Positions 25,501 through 34,668 of a stretch of 64,000 bases of DNA are shown piece after piece. The number at the start of each line of letters is the position of its first letter. Positions within the stretch are counted from its first letter, which is position 1. Below the pieces are notes generated by a model that did no database searches, was not told where the DNA came from, and saw only the letters and a program-made list of their open reading frames with translations. The stretch is from Leuconostoc palmae (GTDB lineage: Bacteria; Bacillota; Bacilli; Lactobacillales; Lactobacillaceae). Made by a program: the position numbers and the translations under genes. The DNA is taken from the NCBI RefSeq assembly GCF_019656075.1, contig NZ_BPKZ01000001.1, positions 1 through 64,000 of the forward strand. Direction: 5' to 3'.

Positions 25501-26147
25501 GGTACAACTGTCGGCATATCTTCGTAAAGCATTTTTTCTGGAAAGTACAAACTATATTTCAGAATAAACTCTAACCGATATATTTTATTCCAAGCTGTTG
25601 AATCCCAAACCATCTCAGGATGTTCTTCTAAAGTCGTTGCCTCGTAGCTATCATGGTAAGCCTGGTTATGGACGTAAGAAGTCCACGTCTCACCTTTACT
25701 GTTAAATCGTCTAACAGCGCCACCAATTAAATCTGATCCAGTTCTTGTAATAATAGACAACATCTTACGATAGGAATAATCAACGACAATATCATCTGGA
25801 TCAACGTAGGTAATAAACTCACCTTCAGCTAAGTTAGTCCCACGATTTCGTGCAGCACCTAAACCGCCATTTTCAAACAAGTAAAGTTCAAAAATATTTG
25901 GATACTTATCGACATATTCTCGTGCAATATCAGGAGTCGTGTCTTTAGAACCGTCATCAATTAAAATAACTTGATAATTTGTATCAATGCCTTGTCTCAA
26001 AAGAGAGTCTAATGCTTCGCGCAAAAAAAGCGCAACATTATACATTGGTACAATGACACTTAATTTGGTTGAGTCACGATGACTTTTTTTAACTATTGTA
26101 ACGGGTACATCATTATTTTTAGGTATATGAACAATATTTTTAATCAT
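22578..26147 (-). CDS. TagF-like teichoic acid polymerase with N-terminal GT2 domain
   Basis: A 1189-residue bifunctional enzyme. Residues 28-260 are a family 2 glycosyltransferase (SVIVPMYNVALFLREALDSLL; YVDPDDIV). Residues about 830-1185 are a CDP-glycerol glycerophosphotransferase domain (TMHGTPLKSMG; FGYPRNDTLF; ILYAPTWR; MITDYSSTMFDFALLKKP). The middle is an uncharacterised beta-rich spacer. It should build poly(polyol phosphate) wall teichoic acid on the cytoplasmic face, exported by TagGH next door. AAGGAG lies 12 bases before the ATG. Confidence 0.88.
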   Translation of the reverse strand: MIKNIVHIPKNNDVPVTIVKKSHRDSTKLSVIVPMYNVALFLREALDSLLRQGIDTNYQVILIDDGSKDTTPDIAREYVDKYPNIFELYLFENGGLGAARNRGTNLAEGEFITYVDPDDIVVDYSYRKMLSIITRTGSDLIGGAVRRFNSKGETWTSYVHNQAYHDSYEATTLEEHPEMVWDSTAWNKIYRLEFILKYSLYFPEKMLYEDMPTVVPMYSLAKKIDILDEIIYLWRARDAGAPSITQSTGQIKNFTDRIKGMKIILNSLTAYDAPQKAQDEQLHKMLDFDLTLPFTYDNYLVLDQSYKDAIYTNVKSFLDMLTTEQFNQARYWYRALYTIWLREPKNVVEKAIETYAKREFHITFDQKTQLLHSSFQDDFNFELPTFVSDFESRTRLYSVSREGNNLILEGHLYYGYLDINDSHDRTEVNVEFVNKDSQIMTPFTGTIEFTDDDDITAYAGFDNTQTKVEEPAHYYKFSHYRISLPFDDLSKLTETAYIQINQKIHGLTLKAVIAEPLPGDDPRPEGYVYENDFLLPNYSSDWRFKIERFINAPVVVNYKYKHNNYFFEVHHAKKIVALWDKRSHDTITLEQVGNRYSLSSDDKVRLGEPTPDAKRWWQIITTDDISDVSQYDMVRMTQPIESKPHTLGSNMSVFHVSNHVATLALSWEYPIVKSVNIVDNHAKIQFWIGGWTKTANKVDLTFESDKLPNRYAAKKLTHIFGFGDRYLWEVDMPLSFGLYEDKLLLHPEIAFHFDHREDFTMPLRWGKSEHSLLNQPLHLNKLTWRFKANDKEEHRQVIVQQSANRLGFEFMGEKVAFWQEDYLKYLKEPILEKTVVYASLWGDKFNDNPRAIYDYLQSHYPEFEHIIVLKNVITDETLPNAKFVSFDTKEYWYYLARAKYFVNNVNFEENERIKRPEQIELQTMHGTPLKSMGFNVTTDWSSAGYERYLKKNRNWDYLTVPSDFVAEIAKESYRHNAEVLKFGYPRNDTLFRNTSQKALIDLKNRMHLPTDKKIILYAPTWRKKGPVSFDFDYNQLNEQLPKDSLLIIKGHHLNTIIDVPVCNNIQLADDQFTIEDYYKVSDVMITDYSSTMFDFALLKKPMIFYVYDYEEYIASRGLNFDFKNDAPGPLVYSQEELIDALQNVEQNREIYSDKIKRFENKFIQYDKGNASAQIVESIFTNHGKKKYDD

Positions 26148-26177
26148 TTGTGCAATAAGCTCCTTTTATAATAAAAA

Positions 26178-26205
26178 AGATACAGACAAAGTGCTGTACC
26201 TTCCT
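26178..26205 (-). terminator. Weak terminator or attenuator between tagG and the TagF-like gene
   Basis: On the minus strand GGTACAG pairs with CTGTATC (one wobble), followed by TTTTTTATT. It lies inside the operon, so it may reduce downstream expression. Confidence 0.45.
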
Positions 26206-26209
26206 TTTT

Positions 26210-27025
26210 TTAAACAAGATCCGCAAAATATGCGCGGAATTTCAAATGTAAATGTGACCCTAGCAGTAATACAACAAGTACAAATGACCAGAAGGCAATA
26301 TTTTGTGATGGATGATCCCAAATCCAACCTGTGCTCAAGAATGAGTCACGAACACCTGAAATTAGATAATAGAATGGATTCATTTCAATAAGACGACCAA
26401 TACGCGCATGAGAAGGTCCCAATTTTTGTGCAATATCTATTACTGCTCCTGAGAACCAAAATACGAATCGCATAATCGTTTGAATTAACTGCTGATAATC
26501 TGGGAAAAGAACTGTGATTGTTGCATTGAAAATGCCTAATGCATGTAAAAATACTAACATAGCAAAAAAATAGTAAATAAACTGCCAAGCATGCATTGTC
26601 AAATGTACACCTGAAACAACAGCAATTGCGACACCTACTCCTAAAGTAATAAAAAATGGAATAACATTAATCCATGTTCTGACACTCGGCATGATACTAA
26701 TAGGAAAGTTCATTTTTGAAACTTGGCGTACATTGTTACGAATACTCCATGTAGCATCCATAAATGATGTGTTTAAAAACAACCATGCAGCCTGTCCAAT
26801 AACTAACCATCCAATATAAGGAATACCGTTAGTCGCACCACCTTGTCGTAAGCCAACTCCAAAGACTAACCAGTAAGTTGCAATTTGCATAACTGGATTA
26901 ATAATGTCCCATAAGACACCTAATGAATGATCCATGTATTTAGCACGCGTTTCATAGCGTGCTAAACGCAGAATAACGGGAAAGTATTTTATTTGCTCCC
27001 GTAGCACAAGCCATATTTGTTTCAT
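26210..27025 (-). CDS. tagG: Teichoic acid ABC exporter permease TagG
   Basis: A 271-residue ABC-2 permease with six membrane segments. The opening, LRLARYETRAKYMDHSLGVLWDIINPVMQ, is diagnostic of TagG/Wzm-like polymer exporters. The ATG at 27025 is preferred; a longer frame from 27115 lies within tagH. With TagH it moves teichoic acid across the membrane. Confidence 0.92.
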   Translation of the reverse strand: MKQIWLVLREQIKYFPVILRLARYETRAKYMDHSLGVLWDIINPVMQIATYWLVFGVGLRQGGATNGIPYIGWLVIGQAAWLFLNTSFMDATWSIRNNVRQVSKMNFPISIMPSVRTWINVIPFFITLGVGVAIAVVSGVHLTMHAWQFIYYFFAMLVFLHALGIFNATITVLFPDYQQLIQTIMRFVFWFSGAVIDIAQKLGPSHARIGRLIEMNPFYYLISGVRDSFLSTGWIWDHPSQNIAFWSFVLVVLLLGSHLHLKFRAYFADLV

Positions 27026-27033
27026 AGTTTTAG

Positions 27034-28131
27034 TTACCGTCCAAGATACATATAGAGATACACTGCATAAATCATGACTCCTGTACCAGAAAATGCAATT
27101 AACCAGTTCCACCAACTTAAGCGTCCACCTACAGCATTGTCACGTGCTATTTTTTTCTTTTCACCATCTGATAGATGACGATCTGCTGCAATACGTTCGG
27201 CTAATTGATCACGATTAAAATCATTTTGAGCTTGTTTTCTTGCATCCACGTATGACTTTTTGACGTCATCGTCTAGTTGGTTATACCATTTTGTCCAATC
27301 TTTATACTCTTGCAAAATTGTCTTAGTATCACCATATGCTCGTAATTCGCCGTATTGAATCCACATTGTTTTATCCGTGAATTCTTCAATTTGTCCCAAA
27401 GCATGTGAAACGAAAAATATTGTTTTACCTGCTGCTTTGAATTCTTTCATTTTATTCAACGCTTTGCGGGTGAAAGTCTGATCGCCAACTGACAAGGCTT
27501 CGTCAATAATCATAATATCTGGATCTTGATGGACTGCAATTGAAAAACCAAGTTTTGAGCGCATCCCCGAAGAATAATTTTTAACAGGTTGTTTAATAAA
27601 CTTTCCTAATTCAGAAAATTCTGCAATATCGTCAATTTGATTATCGATTTCTTTATTGGATAACCCCATCATAAGTGACTTTAGACGGATATTTTCTAGT
27701 CCAGTCAAATTATCTCTCAAACCGTCCCAGACAGATAGCAATGACGTTTGCCCTTTAATCTTTAGTCGACCAGATGTTTCAACCAAAGCACCACTTAAAA
27801 TGTTGAGAAGCGTTGATTTACCGGAACCATTCACCCCGACTACACCCACAACATCCCCTTCGTACACATCAAATGAAATGCCCTTTAGACCCCAAAACTT
27901 CTCTTTATTAGCCTTAATTGGATTTAAAATTGCCTGAATTTTCTCATTACGAGAAGTGCCCATATCATATTCTTTTGTGATATAACGACCACTCACTTTT
28001 AATGGACTATTTAAAGTATTTTGATTTCCTGGTAAATCTAGCTGTTTGGCCACAGACACAGGTAAGAAGGGTTCATTCAACCCACGTGGATCGTTGGGTT
28101 CATAAACCGCTGTCTTCATATCTTCAGTCAT
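27034..28131 (-). CDS. tagH: Teichoic acid ABC exporter ATPase TagH
   Basis: A 365-residue ATPase. Walker A is GVNGSGKST, the signature YSSGMRSKLGFS and Walker B PDIMIIDEALSVGD, all TagH/Wzt-like. The C-terminus has a charged linker and one membrane segment (LIAFSGTGVMIYAVYLYMYL), as in Gram-positive TagH. GGAGG precedes the ATG at 28131; the ATG at 28185 has no ribosome site. It heads the surface-polymer operon. Confidence 0.92.
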   Translation of the reverse strand: MTEDMKTAVYEPNDPRGLNEPFLPVSVAKQLDLPGNQNTLNSPLKVSGRYITKEYDMGTSRNEKIQAILNPIKANKEKFWGLKGISFDVYEGDVVGVVGVNGSGKSTLLNILSGALVETSGRLKIKGQTSLLSVWDGLRDNLTGLENIRLKSLMMGLSNKEIDNQIDDIAEFSELGKFIKQPVKNYSSGMRSKLGFSIAVHQDPDIMIIDEALSVGDQTFTRKALNKMKEFKAAGKTIFFVSHALGQIEEFTDKTMWIQYGELRAYGDTKTILQEYKDWTKWYNQLDDDVKKSYVDARKQAQNDFNRDQLAERIAADRHLSDGEKKKIARDNAVGGRLSWWNWLIAFSGTGVMIYAVYLYMYLGR

Positions 28132-28237
28132 GTCTTTCCTCCGACTAAATATAGATGTGGAAAAATTTTTCCAATACTTAACCATTATACCCTATTTGTA
28201 GCTGATTATCGAATAATGCCAATTTGGTTGTTGTTCA

Positions 28238-28271
28238 AAAAAGACAGCTAATCAATGAGCTGTCTTTTTTT
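28238..28271 (-). terminator. Terminator of nrdG
   Basis: AAAAAAGACAGCT pairs with AGCTGTCTTTTTT and overlaps the last codons of nrdG (KKTAH). Confidence 0.85.
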
Positions 28272-28860
28272 CATTGTTCGAATATTCATCTGACCAGTTT
28301 ACAATGCTTTTTTGCCTTAGGGATGCTGGAACATCAATAATACGCTGATTGGAAGATCCCTTAAATCGCAAAGTTAAATCCATTAATCCCTGTATAAATC
28401 GACCATCGACTAAAACATCAATTTCGTTTAACAGTGCTAATTTATCTTCTGACTCTAACATGAGTTCTTCCCATGTATAACCCGTCCAAGACCAAATGTC
28501 TTTTTGATTACCAAATTCCGATCTCACACGACGTGTGAGTTGAAGTGCAACTGTAGTATTTAAAAACGGCTCTCCACCCAAAAGAGTCAATCCTTGGATA
28601 TATGGATTACTTAAATCGTCTATAATTTGGTCTTCAAGTTCCTGTGTATAGGCTGTACCATAATGAAAATTTTGAGCTGCCACATTGTAGCACCCTGGAC
28701 ATAAAAACTTGCAACCAGATAAATAAATAGCACATCTTATACCTGGACCATCAACCATGACAAAGGGTTTGTAATCGGCAACATAATTAAGAGAAAGATC
28801 CTTAGATTGCCACTCCTTGTTTTCCGGAACAGTAATGCCATTAGCTAATTTTTTTGACAT
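28252..28860 (-). CDS. nrdG: Anaerobic ribonucleotide reductase activating protein
   Basis: A 202-residue radical SAM enzyme with the 4Fe-4S cysteines C50-x3-C54-x2-C57 (SGCKFLCPGC). It installs the glycyl radical on NrdD. GGEPF and family spacing support NrdG. It starts four bases after nrdD and shares its transcript, ending at a strong terminator. Confidence 0.95.
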   Translation of the reverse strand: MSKKLANGITVPENKEWQSKDLSLNYVADYKPFVMVDGPGIRCAIYLSGCKFLCPGCYNVAAQNFHYGTAYTQELEDQIIDDLSNPYIQGLTLLGGEPFLNTTVALQLTRRVRSEFGNQKDIWSWTGYTWEELMLESEDKLALLNEIDVLVDGRFIQGLMDLTLRFKGSSNQRIIDVPASLRQKSIVNWSDEYSNNEKKTAH

Positions 28861-28864
28861 ATCA

Positions 28865-30985
28865 CTAATTCAGCTCTCTTTCAGATATATTTTTAACTCG
28901 AGATATAATCTCTTTGTGTCTACCATGAATCATTGGTCTAGCTTGCGGATTGCCAAGATACCCACATGTTCGTTTAACCACATCACAAGTTTTTGGATCA
29001 TGATTGCCGCATTCTGGACAACAAAACCCACGAGCTGTTGGTTTAAATTCACCCTCGTATCCACACTTAAAGCATTGATCAATTGGTGTATTAGTGCCTA
29101 AATATCCCACGTGATTATACGCAAAGTCCCAAACAGCTTCTAAAGCAGCGGGGTTTTGCTTAAGGTTAGGATATTCACAATAGTGAATAAAACCACCACT
29201 AGCAAAATAAGGATAAGGTTCTTCAAACAAGAGTTTTTCAAATGGATTGGGATGTTTCCTCACATCATAATGGAAAGAATTAGTATAGTAATCTTTATCT
29301 GTAACACCACTGACTATGCCAAATTTTTCTTTATCTAGTTCACAAAATTTATCAGTTAATGATTCTGCAGGTGTTGAATAGACTGAATAATGATAGCCAT
29401 CTTCCTTCTCCCATTCATGACATGCCTGATTCAATCGTTTAACAATATCTAATGTAAAGGCTCTAGCCTCATCATTACTTTCCCAATCTTGTCCGAAGAA
29501 ATAGGCGCCCACTTCATATAATCCAATATATCCAACTGAAACTGTTGCACGTCCATTTTTAAATAGCTCATCAACATGTTGTGTTGTTTGACTACCAAAT
29601 GCGCCACTTTGATAAAGAATCGGTGCATTTTCCGGTTTGGCATTTTTGGTTCGCTTAACTCTAAATTGTAAAGCCAGTTTTGTCAACGATAGCCGATCAG
29701 CCAAAATTTTCCAGAATAAATTAATATTGCCATGCGAGGATAAAGCAATTCTGGGTATATTAATCGTCACAACCCCTAGGTTCATTCGTCCTTCATTGAC
29801 TTCATTTCCTGCTGCATCTCGCCAACCTTGTAAAAATGAACGACACCCCATAGGCGCCTTAAAAGATCCCGTAATATCAATAATCTTGTCATAATTTAAA
29901 ACATCTGGGTACATTCTTTTTGTTGCACATTCAATTGCAAGCTTTTTAATATCATAATTAGGATCACCACTATCTAAATTAGTGCCTTTTTTTAATGAGA
30001 AAACCAACTTTGGAAAAATAGCTGTACGATGTTCTGGTCCAATACCTTTAATTCTAATGTTTAGAATGGCTTTTTGAATTGTTCTTGACAACCAATCTGT
30101 TCCTAAACCAAAAGCTAACGTCGTAAAAGGTGTTTGTCCTTGAGCAGATGATAGCGTATTGATTTCATATTCTAAGGCTTCCATCGCATTATAAATATCT
30201 TTTTTAGTTTGCTCGGTAGCAAACTTTTTTTGTTGTGATTCAGGCATATACTCTTTTGACTGCTTCAAATATTTTTTATAATTCATAGCAGCATAAGGTG
30301 CTAATAACTCATCGGCACGATTAATTGAAATACCACCATACTGGCATGATGCAATATTAGCAATAATTTGTGCCATTTGTGCAGTAGCTGTGCCGATAGA
30401 TTTTGGTGTATCAACGTATGCGTTTCCCATTTTATAGCCATATTCAAACATGTGTTTAAAATCAACTAAACAACAATTTGTCATCGGACTCAAAGGTGAA
30501 TAATCTAAATCATGCCAATGAATATCACCTCGGAGATGAGCTTTTGCAACACGTTCTGGTAACATTTTAAGACCTAAAGACTTGCCCACCATGCCAGCCG
30601 TAAGATCTCTAAACGTATTAAACACTTCGGCATCTTTATTTGCATTCTCATGCATAATATCTTCTTCATGTGATATCAGCTGACCAATTTTATACGTAGG
30701 ATCAGTTGCCAATTGCCATTCATCTTTAGCCTCAATATGTTTCTTTTCAAAGATAGCTGCTTTTGACAAATCAAAACGCTTTAAAGCTTTTAAAATAAGA
30801 TTATAAATCATCGCTGTCGTTATCTCTTGATCATTTTGTAACTTATCAATCTCAAGCAAGATTCTATCTTCTTGTTCCACAGTTAACGCTAATAGATTCA
30901 ATATTAACTGAATTTTATACCGTTTGAATGGCACTTCCTCCCCTGATTGCTTAAAAATTGTTTGCTTTGTTACAATGGTTGACAT
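28865..30985 (-). CDS. nrdD: Anaerobic ribonucleoside-triphosphate reductase
   Basis: A 706-residue class III reductase. It has an N-terminal ATP-cone (about 5-95), the catalytic barrel, four zinc cysteines near the C-terminus (CFKCGYEGEF; CCPECGN), and the glycyl-radical loop KRTCGYLGNP. Only this oxygen-sensitive class appears in the window. GGGG lies before the ATG. It is followed by nrdG. Confidence 0.96.
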   Translation of the reverse strand: MSTIVTKQTIFKQSGEEVPFKRYKIQLILNLLALTVEQEDRILLEIDKLQNDQEITTAMIYNLILKALKRFDLSKAAIFEKKHIEAKDEWQLATDPTYKIGQLISHEEDIMHENANKDAEVFNTFRDLTAGMVGKSLGLKMLPERVAKAHLRGDIHWHDLDYSPLSPMTNCCLVDFKHMFEYGYKMGNAYVDTPKSIGTATAQMAQIIANIASCQYGGISINRADELLAPYAAMNYKKYLKQSKEYMPESQQKKFATEQTKKDIYNAMEALEYEINTLSSAQGQTPFTTLAFGLGTDWLSRTIQKAILNIRIKGIGPEHRTAIFPKLVFSLKKGTNLDSGDPNYDIKKLAIECATKRMYPDVLNYDKIIDITGSFKAPMGCRSFLQGWRDAAGNEVNEGRMNLGVVTINIPRIALSSHGNINLFWKILADRLSLTKLALQFRVKRTKNAKPENAPILYQSGAFGSQTTQHVDELFKNGRATVSVGYIGLYEVGAYFFGQDWESNDEARAFTLDIVKRLNQACHEWEKEDGYHYSVYSTPAESLTDKFCELDKEKFGIVSGVTDKDYYTNSFHYDVRKHPNPFEKLLFEEPYPYFASGGFIHYCEYPNLKQNPAALEAVWDFAYNHVGYLGTNTPIDQCFKCGYEGEFKPTARGFCCPECGNHDPKTCDVVKRTCGYLGNPQARPMIHGRHKEIISRVKNISERELN

Positions 30986-31269
30986 TTTGTTCCCCTTAGT
31001 TAATCAAATTTCATAACTGATGATGAATTATCACAATAAGATTATGAACTTTTTCACTATGTCATGTCAAACACATGTTCTATGTATAAATAAAACGAAC
31101 TTTATTAAGTTTGATACGCTAATCTATCTATCTTAGTTTTATTGAGATAGTTTAATGAGATTTTATCACACGTCTATTTATTCATAACTTTTTGTAAGTA
31201 TCTCATAAACAAGCGATTTATAACAATCAAATATTGTATATCTTTACACATAACATTATGATTACAAAA
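30986..31269. other. nrdD upstream region
   Basis: Nearly 300 A/T-rich bases. I looked for paired NrdR boxes and an FNR-like TTGAT-N4-ATCAA site and saw no convincing match. The region presumably carries the nrdDG promoter. No gene is visible. Confidence 0.4.
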
Positions 31270-31303
31270 TAAAAAAGCATACGTTATCGTATGCTTTTTG
31301 TTA
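31270..31303 (-). terminator. Terminator of alsS
   Basis: AAAGCATACG pairs with CGTATGCTTT, with A- and T-runs on both sides. Confidence 0.85.
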
Positions 31304-32986
31304 ACCTTCGCTTTGAATCAACTTGTCACCCAATTCATAGTTATGTGAATAGTCCACTGGGATGTCAACCACAACTGGTCCCTTAGTATTAAAGGCTTCA
31401 TCTAATACAGATTCTAGTTCATCCGGTGTATTGACACGTAATCCTTTGGCACCGAAACTTTCAGCATATTTAACTAAATCAATATTACCGAAATCAACAC
31501 CTGCAGATTCACCATCATACTTCATTTCTTCTTGAAATTTGACCATGTCATAGTGCGCATTATCATTCCAAACAATGTGTACTGTGTCAAGATTCAAACG
31601 CACAGCTGTCTCTAATTCCATAGCTGAAAAGAAGAATCCCCCATCTCCCGAAACAGAAATAGACTTAGCATTTGGACGTACCATTGCTGCCGTAATAGCC
31701 CATGGTAAGCCAACACCTAATGTTTGCATACCATTTGAAATCAAGAAGTGACGAGCCACATATGACTTAAAATGACGAGCCATCCAAATGTAGTGAGATC
31801 CAATATCAGTAGAAACAGTCATATCATCAGTTACACGTTGTTGAATTGCTTTAATAACATTCAAAGGATGATTTAAGTTCCCTTCAGCTGGTGTATAGGT
31901 AGGTTCGTCTGATGCGTTTAAGTCATCTTTTAACTGTTTTAAAGTCGCACGACTTTCATCTGGTAACTTGTAACCCTTTAGTTGTTCTGACAAAATTGAT
32001 AAGCTTTGTGCTATATCCCCAACAAGTTGACGTTGCGGTACAAAGTTGTTATCAATTTGGACAGGTGCTGTATCAAGCGCAACAATATTTAACTGATTTT
32101 CCTTGTTCCAGTTACGTGGTTCATATTCTATCGCATCATAACCAACTGTAATGACTAAATCAGATTGCTTAAGTAGTTTGTCCCCCGTTTGGTTTCGGAA
32201 CAATCCAATACGGCCAAAGAAAGTCGCTTCTTCAAGGTCTCTTGAAATAACACCCGCTCCTTGGAATGTTTCAACTACTGGCAAAGGTGTCTCTCCCAAT
32301 AACTGATGCAATGCCTCTACAGTCATATCATCAGAACCACGAGCACCAACTAACAATACTGGTAGCTTTGCTTCTCTAATTTGTGCGGCAAGCCACTCCA
32401 AATCAGCAATTGATGCTGCACCTTGTTTAGCTTCAGCAACTTGAGGTAGCGCTTCAATAGTAACAGGTGCATCATCAACATCCTGTGGCAAAGATACAAA
32501 TGCAGCACCTTTTTTAGCACCATTTGCTGCTGAAAACGCATTAGCAATAATTTCAGAAATGTTGTTAGGATCTTGAATTTCTGAACTAAAATTAGTAATT
32601 GGATTAAATAGAGCAACAGAATTGGTTGATTGATGTGTTAAACGATATAGATCACGTCGTGGCACTTGACCACCAATAGCAACAACAGGGTCACTTTCAG
32701 CACTTGCGGTCATCAAACCAGTTGCTAAGTTACCAACACCTGGTCCAGAAGTCACTACAACAACACCTGTTTTACCAGTGATTCGAGCAAATGCTTGTGC
32801 CATGAAAGCTGCATTTTGTTCATGGCGTGTCACAATAAGCTTGGGTGCTTTTCTCCCCTCCGCTGTATGTTCCAATGATTCAAACAAACGATCAATTTTT
32901 GCACCTGGAATACCAAATACCAAATCCACACCGTGATTGTTCAAACTCTCTACAACAAGATCTGCACCGTACTTTTGTTCTGCCAT
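31301..32986 (-). CDS. alsS: Acetolactate synthase (catabolic)
   Basis: A 561-residue ThDP enzyme that condenses two pyruvates to 2-acetolactate for acetoin/diacetyl. The activating Glu lies in RHEQNAAFMA and the ThDP motif is GDGG...WNDNA (29 residues apart). The lack of a regulatory-subunit gene and of the anabolic FAD loop pattern favours AlsS. The ATG at 32986 has no ribosome site; a 16-codon frame starting GTG at 33038, with GGAGG, stops one base before it. Translation may be coupled. Confidence 0.93.
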   Translation of the reverse strand: MAEQKYGADLVVESLNNHGVDLVFGIPGAKIDRLFESLEHTAEGRKAPKLIVTRHEQNAAFMAQAFARITGKTGVVVVTSGPGVGNLATGLMTASAESDPVVAIGGQVPRRDLYRLTHQSTNSVALFNPITNFSSEIQDPNNISEIIANAFSAANGAKKGAAFVSLPQDVDDAPVTIEALPQVAEAKQGAASIADLEWLAAQIREAKLPVLLVGARGSDDMTVEALHQLLGETPLPVVETFQGAGVISRDLEEATFFGRIGLFRNQTGDKLLKQSDLVITVGYDAIEYEPRNWNKENQLNIVALDTAPVQIDNNFVPQRQLVGDIAQSLSILSEQLKGYKLPDESRATLKQLKDDLNASDEPTYTPAEGNLNHPLNVIKAIQQRVTDDMTVSTDIGSHYIWMARHFKSYVARHFLISNGMQTLGVGLPWAITAAMVRPNAKSISVSGDGGFFFSAMELETAVRLNLDTVHIVWNDNAHYDMVKFQEEMKYDGESAGVDFGNIDLVKYAESFGAKGLRVNTPDELESVLDEAFNTKGPVVVDIPVDYSHNYELGDKLIQSEG

Positions 32987-32987
32987 T

Positions 32988-33038
32988 TTATATTAAGGAG
33001 TGTGCGCTGCGTATATGAGATATAATACGTGGTGTCAC
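32988..33038 (-). CDS. Putative leader peptide coupled to alsS
   Basis: GTG at 33038 lies 6 bases after GGAGG (33045-33049) and opens a 16-residue frame (MTPRIISHIRSAHSLI). TAA at 32988-32990 is one base before the alsS ATG. alsS itself lacks a ribosome site. An overlapping ATG frame from 33042 is spaced only 2 bases from GGAGG. The peptide is probably just a coupling device. Confidence 0.4.
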   Translation of the reverse strand: MTPRIISHIRSAHSLI

Positions 33039-33151
33039 TCATTTCCTCCATATTTATTAATACACATATCATAGCACTTTTTATCAAATATTTCTAAGCT
33101 AAAGATTGTGAAGAATATCTCTATATCAACTTTTAGGCCTTCACAATATCA

Positions 33152-33180
33152 AAAAGCAACCTAATGAAAGGTTGCTTTTC
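33152..33180 (-). terminator. Terminator of obg
   Basis: AAAAGCAACCT pairs with AGGTTGCTTTT just beyond the obg stop. Confidence 0.85.
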
Positions 33181-33184
33181 TTAT

Positions 33185-34507
33185 TTAATCACTAAATTCA
33201 AAGACAAAGTCTGAGTTATTAATTCTAACGTCATCTCCATCCTTAGCACCTGCTTCACGCAAAGCGTCATCAACACCCATGTGTCGTAATTGACGACCAA
33301 ATCTCATGATAGTTGCATCTCGTTGGATATTTGTCATTAAGAATAACTTTTCGACTTCAGCACCGCCAACAATCCACTCTTCAGTTTCTTCAGACCATTC
33401 AACTGTAAATTCATGATGTTCCGGTGTAAATTCATAAGTTTTTTCACTTGCATTATCGATTACCACTTCAGTACGATAACTTTCAGGTGCTGGCGCTGTG
33501 GCCAGCATATCTGCAGTCACATGCATTAGTTCTTTTACACCATCACGCGTCAAAGCAGAAATAGGCATAATCAATGGTTGCTCAGGTAATCCCGAATCAA
33601 CAGCTACCTGTTCACGAAAAGCTACCAAGTTTTCTGCTGAGTCCGGCATATCCATTTTTGTTGGCACAACGATTTGTGGGCGACTTAAAATTGTTTCATC
33701 ATATTGTTTTAACTCGTCCAAAATTTTACGATACTGTGTGTAGGGATCTGTACCTTCTATACCAGACATATCTACAAGGTGCAATACAACACGTGTTCTC
33801 TCAACATGTCGTAAAAATTGGAAACCAAGACCGATACCTTGTGATGCACCTTCAATCAAACCAGGTAAATCAGCCATTACGAAATCACGGTCATCATCTA
33901 ATCTTACCATGCCAATATTTGGTGCTAATGTTGTAAAATGATACGCTGCTACTTTTGGTTTAGCATTAGATACTACAGACAATAATGTTGACTTACCAGC
34001 TGAGGGAAAACCAACTAGTCCGACATCGGCTAACACTTTCAATTCTAATTTAATTTTTTTAATCTCACCTGGTTCACCATTTTCAGATAACTCTGGTGCT
34101 GGATTAGCTGGGGTAGCAAATCGAATGTTCCCTCTACCACCACGTCCACCTTTAGCGATAACTAGTTCTTGTCCGTGTTCTAACAAGTCACCTAGTACCT
34201 CGCCGGTTTCAGCATCTTTAACAGTGGTGCCTTGTGGCACTTTAATATAGCGATCATCTGCTGATGCGCCTGTCATTCCTTTGGTACCACCATTGCCACC
34301 TGGTTGTGCCTTGAAATGCCGATTATAACGAAAGTCCATTAACGTTCTTAAACCTTCATCGACTCTAAAAATGATTGAACCACCATGTCCACCATCCCCA
34401 CCAAAAGGGCCACCCATGGCAACAAATTTTTCATGTCGAAAAGACACTATGCCGTCGCCACCTTTACCGGCTTTTACTTCTATTTCAGCTTGATCTACAA
34501 ATGCCAT
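33185..34507 (-). CDS. obg: GTPase Obg
   Basis: A 440-residue Obg/CgtA. It has the glycine-rich Obg fold at 1-158 ([23 protein letters not shown]), a G domain with [20 protein letters not shown] and TKMD, and a C-terminal OCT domain. It acts in 50S ribosome assembly and stress control. The start is ATG at 34507 ([11 protein letters not shown]), the usual Obg N-terminus, although no clear ribosome site precedes it; a TTG at 34534 is the alternative. Confidence 0.96.
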   Translation of the reverse strand: MAFVDQAEIEVKAGKGGDGIVSFRHEKFVAMGGPFGGDGGHGGSIIFRVDEGLRTLMDFRYNRHFKAQPGGNGGTKGMTGASADDRYIKVPQGTTVKDAETGEVLGDLLEHGQELVIAKGGRGGRGNIRFATPANPAPELSENGEPGEIKKIKLELKVLADVGLVGFPSAGKSTLLSVVSNAKPKVAAYHFTTLAPNIGMVRLDDDRDFVMADLPGLIEGASQGIGLGFQFLRHVERTRVVLHLVDMSGIEGTDPYTQYRKILDELKQYDETILSRPQIVVPTKMDMPDSAENLVAFREQVAVDSGLPEQPLIMPISALTRDGVKELMHVTADMLATAPAPESYRTEVVIDNASEKTYEFTPEHHEFTVEWSEETEEWIVGGAEVEKLFLMTNIQRDATIMRFGRQLRHMGVDDALREAGAKDGDDVRINNSDFVFEFSD

Positions 34508-34668
34508 AATTAATTTTGTGCGCGTGGTGGTCAACTTTAAAACTACATAGGTTTCTAAATTGAAAGCCCAACTAGCGCCTTTCTCCTTGTCTGCTCAATA
34601 ATTGAGCTTACGATGCTTTTAATAATCCAGTTTACCATAATTTAATCTATTATGCTATCACTCAGTTT

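Noticed and set aside
30986-31269. NrdR or FNR boxes before nrdD
   Set aside because: Only degenerate partial matches; no pair with the proper spacing.
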